Below, one piece after another: positions 18,599 through 27,479 of a stretch of 64,000 bases of DNA. Position numbers and translations under genes: made by a program. This DNA is from Cacconaster sp045114175 (GTDB lineage: Bacteria > Bacteroidota > Bacteroidia > Bacteroidales > UBA932). The DNA lies in the NCBI GenBank assembly GCA_045114175.1, contig JBGUJZ010000006.1:1-64000 (forward strand), in the 5' to 3' direction. The notes below the pieces were generated by a model, which worked only from the letters and a program-made list of their open reading frames with translations, did no database searches and had not been told where the DNA came from. The stretch's first letter is position 1. Each line of letters starts with the position of its first letter.

Positions 18599-18730
18599 TT
18601 ACCAGTTGATTGGCGGATTGATAATCGGTTGCTCGATCTGGGATTGGGCCAGCGGGGTCTCGGCGGCAAGTTCGAGCTGCTCTACCACCGGAGCAACATA
18701 ACCCTGACAGAATGAGGATTTCTTTCTCAT
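18599..18730 (-). CDS. 43-residue peptide preceding the large lipoprotein
   Basis: Starts at ATG 18730 (MRKKSSFCQGYVAPVVEQLE) and ends in a Pro/Asn-rich tail (PIINPPINW). No signal peptide. Short proteins with a basic N-terminus and a YVAP..E.LE stretch occur in Bacteroidales ahead of surface-lipoprotein genes, but I know no assigned function. A near-ideal promoter (18754-18784) sits 23 bases before the start, and the downstream lipoprotein ATG follows 11 bases after the stop. Those two facts support it as a real first gene of the operon. Confidence 0.55.
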   Translation of the reverse strand: MRKKSSFCQGYVAPVVEQLELAAETPLAQSQIEQPIINPPINW

Positions 18731-18753
18731 ATCCAAAATAGTTGTTGTCACTG

Positions 18754-18784
18754 CAAAGTTAGAAGTATCTTCCACATTTCCAAA
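18754..18784 (-). promoter_or_regulatory. Complete Bacteroidetes promoter (-33 and -7)
   Basis: On the minus strand, TTTG (18784-18781), 19 bases, then TAACTTTG (18761-18754). Both elements and the spacing fit the consensus, making this the clearest promoter in the window. Confidence 0.7.
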
Positions 18785-18896
18785 TATAAAGCCGTATCCA
18801 GCGCTGAACGCCCTGGACGAGCGCAGCGGCAAGGAGAAATTTGTCTCTTCGTCAGGTTTTTTCTTGTACAGCGATAAACATACAGACGAAAAAACG

Positions 18897-18904
18897 TAAC
18901 TTTG
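18897..18904 (+). promoter_or_regulatory. Promoter -7 box for cytidylate-kinase-like gene
   Basis: TAACTTTG, 22 bases before the ATG at 18927. Confidence 0.55.
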
Positions 18905-18926
18905 TCTTCACAGCTTTAAACCCGAT

Positions 18927-19571
18927 ATGGATAAGAATCAAAAATATGTCATTACCGTGAGCCGAGAGGTGGGTTCCGGCGGCCATACGGTCAGCCGTCT
19001 GCTCGCCGAGCGCCTGGATGTCCGTTATTACGACAAACAGATTATCGAGGGGCTCATCAAAGAATTCAACCTGACCCCTGAGGAGATCGAGCGGATCAAA
19101 GGGCAGAAAAGGAACTGGTTCAATGACCTGGTCACCCATATCGTCGTGCCGCTGCGCCCGGAGACGTTTCTCGACCATTTGCCGGAGGAAGATATCGCGG
19201 TGACCCCGGACGCCATCTTTGAGTGCGAGCGGAAGCTGCTCACCTCCTTTGCGGAAGAGGAATCCTGCGTAGTGGCCGGCCGTTCGGGATTCTTTATCCT
19301 GGATGAGCATCCCAACAAGTTTGATATCTTCATCACGGCCTCGCGCGACCATCGTATCGCGCGTATCCAGAAGCGGCAGAACCTGTCGCACACCGAGGCA
19401 GAGAAGGTGATTGACAAGGTGGATGCCACCCGCGAGAATTTCACCAAGCGCTTCGCAAAGACAAGCCGCTATGACCTGCGCAACTACGACCTGGTGCTGA
19501 ACATGGACAACCTCACGGAAGAGGAAGCGGCGGATCTGATCTTCCAACTGTTCGAAAAGCGCCTCAAATAG
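18927..19571 (+). CDS. Cytidylate-kinase-like family protein
   Basis: 214 residues, cytoplasmic. Shows the P-loop-like start of this family, ITVSREVGSGGHTVSRLLAE, in which GSGG replaces the classical Walker A. Then YYDKQIIEGL, a central VVAGRSGFFIL, and a C-terminal SRYDLRNYDLVLNMDNLT as in cytidylate-kinase-like (AAK_14-type) proteins. True Cmk is usually a separate gene, and the substrate of this group is unsettled. It is followed 12 bases later by an esterase gene that is probably co-transcribed. Confidence 0.85.
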   Translation: MDKNQKYVITVSREVGSGGHTVSRLLAERLDVRYYDKQIIEGLIKEFNLTPEEIERIKGQKRNWFNDLVTHIVVPLRPETFLDHLPEEDIAVTPDAIFECERKLLTSFAEEESCVVAGRSGFFILDEHPNKFDIFITASRDHRIARIQKRQNLSHTEAEKVIDKVDATRENFTKRFAKTSRYDLRNYDLVLNMDNLTEEEAADLIFQLFEKRLK

Positions 19572-19583
19572 GGTTCACGACTG

Positions 19584-20525
19584 ATGAAGCAAACGGTTTT
19601 CGGCCTTGTCGCCGCGCTCATCTTTCTGGCGGTCAATGGTTTTACGGCTGTTGCGCAGCAGGCGCCGTTGACAGAAAAGGAGCAGGCGGCCCGGGACAAG
19701 GCCTTCGCCCGGTATCGGGCTTCTCTGGCCGACGATCCGCGCACGCTTCTTGAGCTTTCTGATTCTCAGACGGCTGAAATCCTAGAGCTGACGATCGATG
19801 ATTCCCTGCGCAGGGCGGTTGTGGTTCGGCCGAAAGACCTGTCCCGACCCGCTCCGGTGGTATTCGTGTATCACGGCCGGGGCGGACTGCTTTCCCGTTC
19901 GATGAACACCCTTTCCATCTATCGCTACTGGCCGGAAGCCATCATCGTCTATTCGCAGGGGCTTTGGATCGATGGCGGCAAGAAGATCAAATGGGGTACC
20001 GGCTGGAAGATACCTTCCCGGAAGGACGTGGGACGGGATGTCCGGCTGTTTGATGCGCAGCTGGCGTATCTCACCGCGCGCTTCCCGGTGGATACCAGCC
20101 GCATTTTTGCGATGGGACATTCCAACGGCGGGTCCATGACGTATGGGTTGTGGTCCTTCCGGGGCAAAAAGCTCGCCGGCGTCTGTATCTCGGGTTGCAG
20201 TTCCAACGCAGAGAATCCGGCGGTGCAGCGGCGAGCGGCCAAGCCCGCGTTTTTCCTCCTGGCCGAGGACGACCAGCTGGTGGACAGCGACAAGTACAAG
20301 GCTTATATCCGGTATATCGTCGGCAAGCAGACCGACGGGGTCGGAGCGGCCGTGAGCGGAAGAGCGAGCGAGAGCGGAGATGCGGTCGAGGCGGGCCAAA
20401 TGCTGCGCTATGAAGCTGCGGCGGGCGGCGCCGAGGTGATGACCTTTTTCTACCCGGGCCGCCACCGTTTCAACCCTGCGGCGATCCCCTATATCGTGGA
20501 TTTCTTCCGGCGGCAGCGGAAATAG
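19584..20525 (+). CDS. Exported alpha/beta-hydrolase (PHB depolymerase/feruloyl-esterase-like, LpqC type)
   Basis: 313 residues with a signal peptide (to AVAQ, ~residue 25). Nucleophile elbow GHSNGG gives Ser180; the oxyanion region is VYHGRGG. A candidate acid is in LAEDDQLVD (about 229-234), and His294 in PGRHRFNP is the likely third member of the triad. Enzymes of this shape release acyl or feruloyl esters from plant polysaccharides or cleave polyesters. A Gly/Ser/Ala-rich insert (about 252-272) precedes the His. Substrate cannot be told from the sequence. Confidence 0.8.
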   Translation: MKQTVFGLVAALIFLAVNGFTAVAQQAPLTEKEQAARDKAFARYRASLADDPRTLLELSDSQTAEILELTIDDSLRRAVVVRPKDLSRPAPVVFVYHGRGGLLSRSMNTLSIYRYWPEAIIVYSQGLWIDGGKKIKWGTGWKIPSRKDVGRDVRLFDAQLAYLTARFPVDTSRIFAMGHSNGGSMTYGLWSFRGKKLAGVCISGCSSNAENPAVQRRAAKPAFFLLAEDDQLVDSDKYKAYIRYIVGKQTDGVGAAVSGRASESGDAVEAGQMLRYEAAAGGAEVMTFFYPGRHRFNPAAIPYIVDFFRRQRK

Positions 20526-20691
20526 CTGGGGGGCGATGCAACAGCCGGGCAAAAGGAAGCCCGGCAGAGCCGGGGCTTTGTGCGAACGCAAGCCGCTCGG
20601 AAAAGGCGCTTTCAAGCCCTCCCTCACCGGGATTTCGTCGCTGCGCTCCGACATCCCCAGCCGCCTGCGGCGGGCTTTGCAATAAACTACC

Positions 20692-20728
20692 AAAAAGTCC
20701 AGCTCAAGCTTGCTTGGCTGGACTTTTT
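20692..20728 (+). terminator. Intrinsic terminator
   Basis: AAAAAGTCCAGC (20692-20703) pairs with GCTGGACTTTTT (20717-20728), with an inner CAAG/CTTG stem. The flanking A and T runs let it work both ways: for the esterase on the plus strand and the tRNA-Ser on the minus strand. The stretch 20526-20691 before it holds only a GCCGGGC/GCCCGGC hairpin (20544-20565). Confidence 0.8.
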
Positions 20729-20740
20729 GCTACCTTATTG

Positions 20741-20828
20741 CGGTGAGGGGGGGATTCGAACCCCCGGTACGGTAATCCCGTACGTCAGTTTAGCAAACTG
20801 GTGGTTTAAGCCACTCACCCACCTCACC
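20741..20828 (-). tRNA. tRNA-Ser(GCU)
   Basis: 88 bases with a class II long variable arm. Acceptor GGTGAGG pairs with CCTCACC, the anticodon loop is TTGCTAA (anticodon GCT), and the T arm contains GGTTCGAATCC. CCA is not encoded. Confidence 0.95.
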
Positions 20829-20839
20829 GAACGGGACTG

Positions 20840-20847
20840 CAAATATA
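20840..20847 (-). promoter_or_regulatory. Promoter -7 box for tRNA-Ser
   Basis: TATATTTG on the minus strand, 11 bases before the tRNA 5' end. Confidence 0.6.
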
Positions 20848-20915
20848 TATCTTTTTCCCGGAACGCGAAAATAATTCACGAACGGCACGAACGGCAACCC
20901 GGAGCGGCGGGCCCG

Positions 20916-22988
20916 CTACTTCTCCGTAGCGGGTGCCGTCGTGGCGGTGTCGTCGGTAATGTCAATCTCGGTGTCGATGACCACCTTCGGCTGCTTGATG
21001 ATCTTGATCACAAAACCGCCGCCGGGGGCCATGTGAACGGTCAGTGACTGCGTCTTTTCCGTGGTGGTGAAGGCGTGAATGCAATCCTTGGCAGCACGGT
21101 GCGCGTTGGGACCGTCCTGCAGAATTTCCACGAAGCAATCCGTATTCTTGTAGAAGGAGAGGTCCACCGTCACATCGCGCGGATCCCAGTTGTTCAGGCC
21201 GGCAATGTACCAGACATCGTCGCTACGGCGCGCCAAGACGATAAACTCACCGATCGTTCCGCCCAGCGGCTGGGTCTTATCCCAAACGGTCGGCACGTGC
21301 GAGATGAAATCGAGGCTCTCCTTGTTCTCCACATAGTTCGACGGGCTGTCGCAGAGCATCGCGAGCGGGGATTTGAAAATCACATACTCGGCCAGTTGGT
21401 GGCAGCGGGTACCCTGGCTCATCGGCTCGGTGTTGATGGCCACGAAGTTTTTCTTTGTGGCGTTGCGCATCGCACCCTGCGTATAGTCGGCCGGGCCGGC
21501 GAAGAAGCGGATGTACGGCGCGGTGACATCGTAGGTTACGAGGTCGCAATCGTTGTCCCATTTGACCTGCTCCAGACCGAAGATACCCTCGAAGTTGATG
21601 GCGTTCGGCCAGGTGCGGTTCAGACCGGTGGGCTTGTAGATGCCGTGATAATCTACCAGTAGGTTATACTTGGCGGTGGTCTCGGCCACGCGGCGGACGA
21701 AGTCAACCATCATCTGGTCGTCGCGGTTCATGAAGTCCACCTTGAAGCCCTTGACACCCATCTCGGAGTAGTACTTGCAGACCTTGTCCATATCCTTGTT
21801 GAAGGCCCAGAAGCCCGCCCAGAGGATGATACCCACATTCTTGGAAGCACCGTAATCCACCAGTGCCTTGACGTCGATCTCGGGGATTACTTTGAAGAGG
21901 TCAGCCTGTCCCTTGACAGCCCAACCCTCATCCAGAATCACATATTCAATACCGTTTTCAGCAGCGAAATCAATGTAGTGACGATAAGTTTCGTTGTTGA
22001 TGCCGGCCTCGAAATCCACACCGTAGATATTCCAGTCGTTCCACCAGTCCCAAGCCACCTTGCCCGGCTTGACCCAACTGAAATCGATGGTGGGATCGGC
22101 GGGCTTGGCCAGCTTGTAAACCAGGTCGTTGTCGGCCATCGCGATATCTGAAGCGGTGATACCGATCACGCGCCACGGGAACTCCGTGGGGCCGTCATAC
22201 TTGGCAATCCACTTCTCGCGGCCGTTTACCAGCCCCTCGAGCTCGTTGTGGCCACCCTGCTTGACGAGGATGGGATAGGGAGCGAAGACACCGGTGAGCG
22301 TGGTTTTCTTCTTCTCGCCGTTGTAGAGATACATACCCGGATAATCCATCAGGTCCGCCTCGGAGAAGCAGAGCCGGGGTCCGTTCGGAATCTCCACATA
22401 GAGAGGCAGGAAGGCCAGCCGGTCGGGATTCCATGCGGTGGGGACGATCTTTTCGTAAACGTTCTCGAAGTTATTGTGGAACTGGTTTTCCCAGCTCTTC
22501 TTGGAAGGTTCCTTGGTGCGCACATACGAAACGTAGATGGGCCAGTCATCGGCCAGATTGAAGGCCACCGACTCGGACATCACTTTGAACGGAGCGGTTG
22601 CATGCGAGATGATGCGGTACGCCACGCCGTCGTTGTAAACGCGGAAGACCACGTCGTGATCCTTATAGCGGAAGGTTGCCTCGTTGTAGACGTCGCGGAT
22701 CTCTTTCTTATGATAGATCTGCGGATTGATCACGTCATCCACCTGGCGTTTCACCACGTCGAGAACCTTGCCTTTTCCGTAGGTTTTACCATTCTCCAGT
22801 TTCATCTGAACGGGGCAGTCATAGAGAAGCAGTCCGCTGTTGTATCCAACACTGAAGGTCATTGCGTTGGAGTAGTTAACCGCTACGACAATCTTACCAT
22901 CCGGCGAGGGAATCGCTTCGGACTTGGGGGCAGCTCCAAGCGTCAATGCCGCAAAGAGGCCTGCAATAGCCAAAATAAAACGTTTCAT
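20916..22988 (-). CDS. GH97 glycoside hydrolase (alpha-glucosidase/alpha-galactosidase family)
   Basis: 690 residues: signal peptide, N-terminal beta-sandwich, catalytic (beta/alpha)8 barrel, C-terminal beta domain. Conserved blocks include NDGVAYRI, ADLMDYPGMYL, WDWWNDWNIYGVDF and YVILDEGW. GVKGFKVDFMNRDDQ places Asp418 where the retaining members of GH97 carry their nucleophile (Asp415 in the B. thetaiotaomicron alpha-galactosidase). SusB-type inverting enzymes lack that Asp. The protein is therefore predicted to be a periplasmic retaining exo-glycosidase. The tail carries an extra Asp/Thr/Ala-rich stretch. It lies 18 bases after the second GH97 gene in one operon, without an adjacent SusC/D. 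Confidence 0.92.
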   Translation of the reverse strand: MKRFILAIAGLFAALTLGAAPKSEAIPSPDGKIVVAVNYSNAMTFSVGYNSGLLLYDCPVQMKLENGKTYGKGKVLDVVKRQVDDVINPQIYHKKEIRDVYNEATFRYKDHDVVFRVYNDGVAYRIISHATAPFKVMSESVAFNLADDWPIYVSYVRTKEPSKKSWENQFHNNFENVYEKIVPTAWNPDRLAFLPLYVEIPNGPRLCFSEADLMDYPGMYLYNGEKKKTTLTGVFAPYPILVKQGGHNELEGLVNGREKWIAKYDGPTEFPWRVIGITASDIAMADNDLVYKLAKPADPTIDFSWVKPGKVAWDWWNDWNIYGVDFEAGINNETYRHYIDFAAENGIEYVILDEGWAVKGQADLFKVIPEIDVKALVDYGASKNVGIILWAGFWAFNKDMDKVCKYYSEMGVKGFKVDFMNRDDQMMVDFVRRVAETTAKYNLLVDYHGIYKPTGLNRTWPNAINFEGIFGLEQVKWDNDCDLVTYDVTAPYIRFFAGPADYTQGAMRNATKKNFVAINTEPMSQGTRCHQLAEYVIFKSPLAMLCDSPSNYVENKESLDFISHVPTVWDKTQPLGGTIGEFIVLARRSDDVWYIAGLNNWDPRDVTVDLSFYKNTDCFVEILQDGPNAHRAAKDCIHAFTTTEKTQSLTVHMAPGGGFVIKIIKQPKVVIDTEIDITDDTATTAPATEK

Positions 22989-23006
22989 ATAGTTGAGTCT
23001 AGATAA

Positions 23007-25055
23007 TTACAGGGGATTGGGAATGATGCGCACCACGAATCCGCCACCCGGCATCAGTCGCATAGAAATCTCGCGCGAGGTGCGGGTATCGGTAAAGCGG
23101 TGCACGAAATCCTTGGCCACATAGTCGGCATTCGTGCCGTCCTGCAGAATCTCCACGAGGAAATCACCGCGCTGGAATCCCAGATCTACCAGCACATCCC
23201 GCTCTTTCCAACCGTTCAGGCCGGCCACATACCAGGTTTCCCCGCTACGCCGTGCCAGCACGATGTATTCACCCACCTCGCCGCTGAGGACGCGGGTCTC
23301 ATCCCAAACAGTGGGGATGCCGGCGAGGAAATCAAAGCACTCTTTGTTGGAGAGATAGTTGGAAGGGCTGTCGCACAGGCGCGTCAGCGGAGAGTAGAAG
23401 ACGATGGCGGCGGCCAGCTGGTGGCAGCGCGTGCCCTGGCTCATCGGTTCCTCATAGACGGGAACAAAGTTGCGGGCGGAAGCGTTGCGCATGGCACCGG
23501 GCGCATAATCGAGCGGGCCGGCCACCGAGCGGACGAAAGGCAGCACCACGTCGTTGGTCACCATATCGGTTTCACGCGTGATGGATTTGGTCTTCTCCAT
23601 GCCGATTGCAGACTCGAAGCTCACCACGTTGGGCCAGGTTTTGGTCAGGCCGGTAGGTTTGCAGCAGCCGTGGAAATCAATCAGCAGGTGGTGCGATGCC
23701 GCAATTTGGGCGGTGCGGGTCATGAATTCCACCATCTGCTGGTCGTCGCGGTGGAGCATGTCCACCACAAAGCCCTCTACGCCCAGTTTGGCGTAGTAGT
23801 CACAGATTTGCTCGACATCGCGGCTGAAGGCCCAGAAGCCGGTCCAGAGCAGGATGCCGATGTGTTTTTCCTTGGCGTAGTCAATCACACCGCGCAGATC
23901 CAGTCCGGGAACCACCTGGTAAAGGTCGGTCTGCTGGCCCGGCGACCATCCCTCGCCGATCACGACATACTGGAAGCCGTGCTCAGCCGCAAAATCCACA
24001 TAGTATTTGTAGGTCTGCGTATTGATGCCGGCCTTGAAGTCCACGCCGTAGAGCATGCGGGAACTCCACCAGTCCCAAAGCGCGCGGCCCGGCAGCACCC
24101 AGCCGAAGTTGGCATCGGCAGCCGGAGCGGCGGCGAGCTTGTAAACCAGGTCGTTGTCGGCCATCTTGGCATCGTTGGGAGCAATGGCGAAGACGCGCCA
24201 CGGGAACTCCGTCACGTTGCCGGGGGTGTCATATTTGGCGATGAATTTATCTCGCGTGGATACGATGGATTCCAAGTCGTGCCGGCCACCCTGCGCGGAG
24301 GCGACGGGATAGGCCGCAAACTTGCCGGAGACGATCTGCTTCTTCTTGTCTGTGTACTGCAGATACATACCGGGATAATCGTGCAGGTCCGCCTCGGTGA
24401 TGCAGATACGAATGCCACCCTCGGCCTCAACCAGCATGGGCAGATAGGCGATGCGGTCCATCGGCCAGCTGGAGACGAGCAGGTGCTCGTAGGTATTCTC
24501 GAAAGAGTGGTGGAACTGCTTGTCGAAGGCCTTCTTGTCGTTCGGAACATAACCCGGGGACCAGGTCACAAAGGAGGGCCAGTCGCCGGCAAAGTGATAG
24601 TCGGCTTGCTCGGAGACCACCTTGAAGGTGTTGGGCTGGAAGGCGGCAAAGCGGTAGGCAAAGCCGTCGTCATAGGCCCGGAAGATCACCTCATACTCCT
24701 TGTAGGTCAGGCGGATCTCGTTGAACTTGGCGTCCACCTCCCGCTTGGTATAATTGTCGGAGCGGAGAGTTTCGTTGACGGGGGTCATCACGATGTTCTT
24801 GTTGACCGTGCGCCCTTTGCCGTTGAAACTCTTGCCGCCCTCCAGCTTCATGGAGATGGTGCAATTATCCAACAGCAGTTTGTCATTATAGCTCAGGGAG
24901 AAGACCAGACCGCCACGGTTGGAGATCTGGGCCTTGAGACGGCCGTCCGGCGAAGTCAGAATCTGCTGACGCGGAGCGGCCATCAAAGGGAGGGCCAGCA
25001 GCAGGGCTGCAAGCACCGTAACAATCGATTTCAGATGTCCCCAATGACGTCGCAT
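23007..25055 (-). CDS. GH97 glycoside hydrolase, second paralogue
   Basis: 682 residues, collinear with the neighbouring GH97 but clearly diverged. Signal peptide to about residue 27 (LALPLMAAP). Shared blocks: DDGFAYRF, ADLHDYPGMYL, WDWWSSRMLYGVDF, YVVIGEGW. LGVEGFVVDMLHRDDQ puts Asp432 in the nucleophile position of retaining GH97s. The usual Asp of ILDEGW is Gly here (VIGEGW), which may change the active site. First gene of the operon; its -7 box is at 25083-25090. Anomer and sugar specificity cannot be fixed without structure or assay. Confidence 0.9.
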   Translation of the reverse strand: MRRHWGHLKSIVTVLAALLLALPLMAAPRQQILTSPDGRLKAQISNRGGLVFSLSYNDKLLLDNCTISMKLEGGKSFNGKGRTVNKNIVMTPVNETLRSDNYTKREVDAKFNEIRLTYKEYEVIFRAYDDGFAYRFAAFQPNTFKVVSEQADYHFAGDWPSFVTWSPGYVPNDKKAFDKQFHHSFENTYEHLLVSSWPMDRIAYLPMLVEAEGGIRICITEADLHDYPGMYLQYTDKKKQIVSGKFAAYPVASAQGGRHDLESIVSTRDKFIAKYDTPGNVTEFPWRVFAIAPNDAKMADNDLVYKLAAAPAADANFGWVLPGRALWDWWSSRMLYGVDFKAGINTQTYKYYVDFAAEHGFQYVVIGEGWSPGQQTDLYQVVPGLDLRGVIDYAKEKHIGILLWTGFWAFSRDVEQICDYYAKLGVEGFVVDMLHRDDQQMVEFMTRTAQIAASHHLLIDFHGCCKPTGLTKTWPNVVSFESAIGMEKTKSITRETDMVTNDVVLPFVRSVAGPLDYAPGAMRNASARNFVPVYEEPMSQGTRCHQLAAAIVFYSPLTRLCDSPSNYLSNKECFDFLAGIPTVWDETRVLSGEVGEYIVLARRSGETWYVAGLNGWKERDVLVDLGFQRGDFLVEILQDGTNADYVAKDFVHRFTDTRTSREISMRLMPGGGFVVRIIPNPL

Positions 25056-25082
25056 TCCTAACCGAAATTGTGTAATAGTTTA

Positions 25083-25090
25083 CAAAAATA
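25083..25090 (-). promoter_or_regulatory. Promoter -7 box for GH97 operon
   Basis: TATTTTTG on the minus strand, 27 bases before the ATG at 25055. Confidence 0.5.
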
Positions 25091-25151
25091 GCAAATTATT
25101 AACACATTTTACACAATTCGCCCCAGATTTTGCAAATCCGTAAATCAATAC

Positions 25152-25159
25152 TACTTTTG
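25152..25159 (+). promoter_or_regulatory. Promoter -7 box for tRNA-Pro
   Basis: TACTTTTG, 12 bases before the tRNA 5' end. Confidence 0.55.
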
Positions 25160-25171
25160 CAAAAAAAAGTT

Positions 25172-25245
25172 CGGGATGTGGCGCAGTTGGCTAGCGCATC
25201 TGGGTTGGGACCAGAGGGTCGCAGGTTCGAGTCCTGTTATCCCGA
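25172..25245 (+). tRNA. tRNA-Pro(UGG)
   Basis: 74 bases. Acceptor CGGGATG pairs with TATCCCG, the anticodon arm is TCTGG-GTTGGGA-CCAGA (anticodon TGG), the T arm contains GGTTCGAGTCC, and the discriminator is A. CCA is not encoded. Confidence 0.95.
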
Positions 25246-25280
25246 AAAAAAAAAGAGGCGGTCGACCGCCTCTTATTTTT
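25246..25280. terminator. Bidirectional terminator between tRNA-Pro and the minus-strand lipoprotein gene
   Basis: A perfect 18-base palindrome, GAGGCGGTCGACCGCCTC (25255-25272), flanked by a run of A on the left and TTATTTTT on the right. Confidence 0.8.
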
Positions 25281-27459
25281 AGTCCCAAGTTCCCGTTATC
25301 GGGGTGGCAGGCTGGTTGGAGCCGGAGCCGGCGTTGGGGCCGCTGGAGCCCCAGTTCACCGAGATCGTGTACGGAATACCGTTCAGCACGGCGGTGTTGC
25401 CGGTGTACTGGTAATAGTACGCGCCGGAGGTGTACTGCGTCTTGGTACTGGTCACCGTCACCGGGCAGTAAACGGCCACCGACCAGGTACCGGCGGGCAC
25501 GTTGCGCAGATGCAGCGCCTTGTAGGAGCCGCTGTTGCAGAGCACATAATCCGCATCGCTCAACCAAGCCGTACGGTCTTTGGCCAGCGCCAGATAGAGG
25601 TCGCAGTCCGTATTGATGCCGCGCAGCGTGAGCACCAGTTCCTCCGTAAGTGAAGGCAACTCAAAGGTAAAGTGGTGATACTGCTTGTCGCCGATGCGGG
25701 CATAAGCCGGCTGATTAGCCTCCGAACCCTTGTCCATCGTGCGGGTCACACCCTTGGAGAGTGCGCCCTTGGGGGTCACGGCACCGTTGCCGTCAGAAGC
25801 GTAGCGGATCATGGCGGAGAAGAGGTCGCGCTGTTCACCGGAAGAGACGCCCTCCGGGTGCGAGCCGATCACCACCAGGCGGCCACTCTGCTCCGAAGCC
25901 TTGTAGGCCCACGCGCTCACCTTGCCGTTGAGCTTGGTGGAATCCGGACCGGGGGTCAGGTAGCGCAGCAGAATCTCCGTTCCTTCCGGCACGGGATAGT
26001 TGGTCTGGGACATATAGCAACCACCGTTGTGGCGCACATTGTCTATCTGCATATCGTTGCCGTAGTTATAGTAGTTCAGCAGCGCGCAGCCAGGCTCGAT
26101 GGTCATGCTGGTATAGGTGTCGGTAACGCTGGCCCCCGAGTCGGTCTTGGTGTGGTAGGTATGGCCCGGCCAGATGCCGAAGTAGGTGGTCGTGGTGGCG
26201 TAGCTGTCATAACCCTTGGAGGCGATCAGACAGCCTGCGCAGGTACCCACATAGGCGCCTCCGTTGGCATAATAGGCGCGGATGCGGTTGCGGCCGTCCT
26301 CACCGAGCGAAGCACCGTGCTGGGTGGACTTACCGCCGTTCACGTAGATGCAGCGGAAACGCGGTTCGCCGTCCGGATAGAGCAGGTTGCCGTTCTTATC
26401 CTCATCGGAACCGATGAAAACGGCATTCTGGATGGCCGTATCCAGAGCGGTAGTATTTCCCGTAGAGAGCGATGCGTAAAACTCCCAGTCGAGGCTCAGG
26501 TAGGAAGCGGCGGGCAGCGAGGTACGCGAGGTAAGGCCGATGCCGCCATCCATAAAGAGATCCTTATAGTAACCGCGCGCCCTAACGTCCGCTTTCTCCT
26601 TGATAGCAGGAACGGTCAACTTATCCATAATCACCACCTGCGAGCGGCCGGCGGTATTGGGTTTCTGGGTCTGGACTACGCCGTAGGTGTCCCCGTCGGT
26701 CGTATAGACCACCACGGAAAAACCACGGTCCAGTGCGCCCGGAGGCACGATAAAGAAGAAGGTGCGAACGGACGACGTGGAGAGTTTGAGCAGGGAGCCC
26801 ACATTCATCGTGAGGCTGTTGTCGCCGCCGGTCAGGGTCATCGTCTGCTCGGCGGTTCCCTCTTTGCCGTCCAGCGCTACCGTGCAGTCACCCCAAAGCA
26901 TATTGCCACCCAGGTCGTGCAGCACCACCTTTGTGACGGTAATGGAAGGAGCCAGGAACTGCAGGCAGAGCAGGCCGCAAAGGTTCTTGAACTGGAGGGC
27001 ATCGCCCGTATCACCAATCTTGGCAATGGCCGGAGCGGCGCCCGACGCAAACGTGCCGGAGGCATAGTTCTGCGTAGCGGGCAGCTTGAAGTGCAGTTCC
27101 CCGCCCGAGAGCGAAACATCATCGCTGTCCGGATAGAGCGCATACCAGGGGGCCGAACCGGCAGGGGTTCCGCTGAAAGCGCCATTGGTCGTACCAGCTC
27201 CGGTCGTGAGGGTGAAGCGGCTCTTGCTGCCGTCGTTGCCGATCAGCGCAAAGGCGTCGTTGGCGCTCCAGACCACCGTGGTGGTATCGGCATTCAGGGC
27301 CGTGCGGGTTTCCGCAGCAGCCACAGGCATCTCCAGACTGGCCTGCAGTACAACTTCGCCCTGGGGGACGATCTCCGCTTCGGGACGATTCACTTCGCAA
27401 GAAGCCACCGTTGCCACAGCGGCAACCGTCAGCAGGATTTTGGAAAGCGTTCTGTTCAT
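25279..27459 (-). CDS. Lipoprotein: fimbrillin-like domain + GATase1-like (BPL_N) domain + PPC-like domain
   Basis: 726 residues. Lipobox VASC (Cys21). Residues ~30-285 form a fimbrillin-like domain related to that of the lipoprotein at 16242-18587. From residue 298 (YYKDLFMDGGIGLTSR) it aligns over its full length with three other proteins here (27480, 31992, 39991). The nucleophile elbow YVGTCAG gives Cys407; GSHPEG gives His534 and Glu536, the Cys/His-x-Glu set of class I glutamine amidotransferase-like folds. The C-terminus (GDKQYHHFTFELP ... PAGTWSVAVYC) is PPC-like. Its function is unknown; hydrolase or amidotransferase activity is inferred from the motifs. Second gene after 27480 in a two-gene operon (gap 20 bases). 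Confidence 0.75.
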   Translation of the reverse strand: MNRTLSKILLTVAAVATVASCEVNRPEAEIVPQGEVVLQASLEMPVAAAETRTALNADTTTVVWSANDAFALIGNDGSKSRFTLTTGAGTTNGAFSGTPAGSAPWYALYPDSDDVSLSGGELHFKLPATQNYASGTFASGAAPAIAKIGDTGDALQFKNLCGLLCLQFLAPSITVTKVVLHDLGGNMLWGDCTVALDGKEGTAEQTMTLTGGDNSLTMNVGSLLKLSTSSVRTFFFIVPPGALDRGFSVVVYTTDGDTYGVVQTQKPNTAGRSQVVIMDKLTVPAIKEKADVRARGYYKDLFMDGGIGLTSRTSLPAASYLSLDWEFYASLSTGNTTALDTAIQNAVFIGSDEDKNGNLLYPDGEPRFRCIYVNGGKSTQHGASLGEDGRNRIRAYYANGGAYVGTCAGCLIASKGYDSYATTTTYFGIWPGHTYHTKTDSGASVTDTYTSMTIEPGCALLNYYNYGNDMQIDNVRHNGGCYMSQTNYPVPEGTEILLRYLTPGPDSTKLNGKVSAWAYKASEQSGRLVVIGSHPEGVSSGEQRDLFSAMIRYASDGNGAVTPKGALSKGVTRTMDKGSEANQPAYARIGDKQYHHFTFELPSLTEELVLTLRGINTDCDLYLALAKDRTAWLSDADYVLCNSGSYKALHLRNVPAGTWSVAVYCPVTVTSTKTQYTSGAYYYQYTGNTAVLNGIPYTISVNWGSSGPNAGSGSNQPATPITGTWD

Positions 27460-27479
27460 TATCGTGTTCTCCTATTTTT

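Noticed and set aside
23100..25061. 653-codon open frame opposite to the second GH97 gene
   Set aside because: Antisense shadow of a clear GH97 gene; no promoter or domain.
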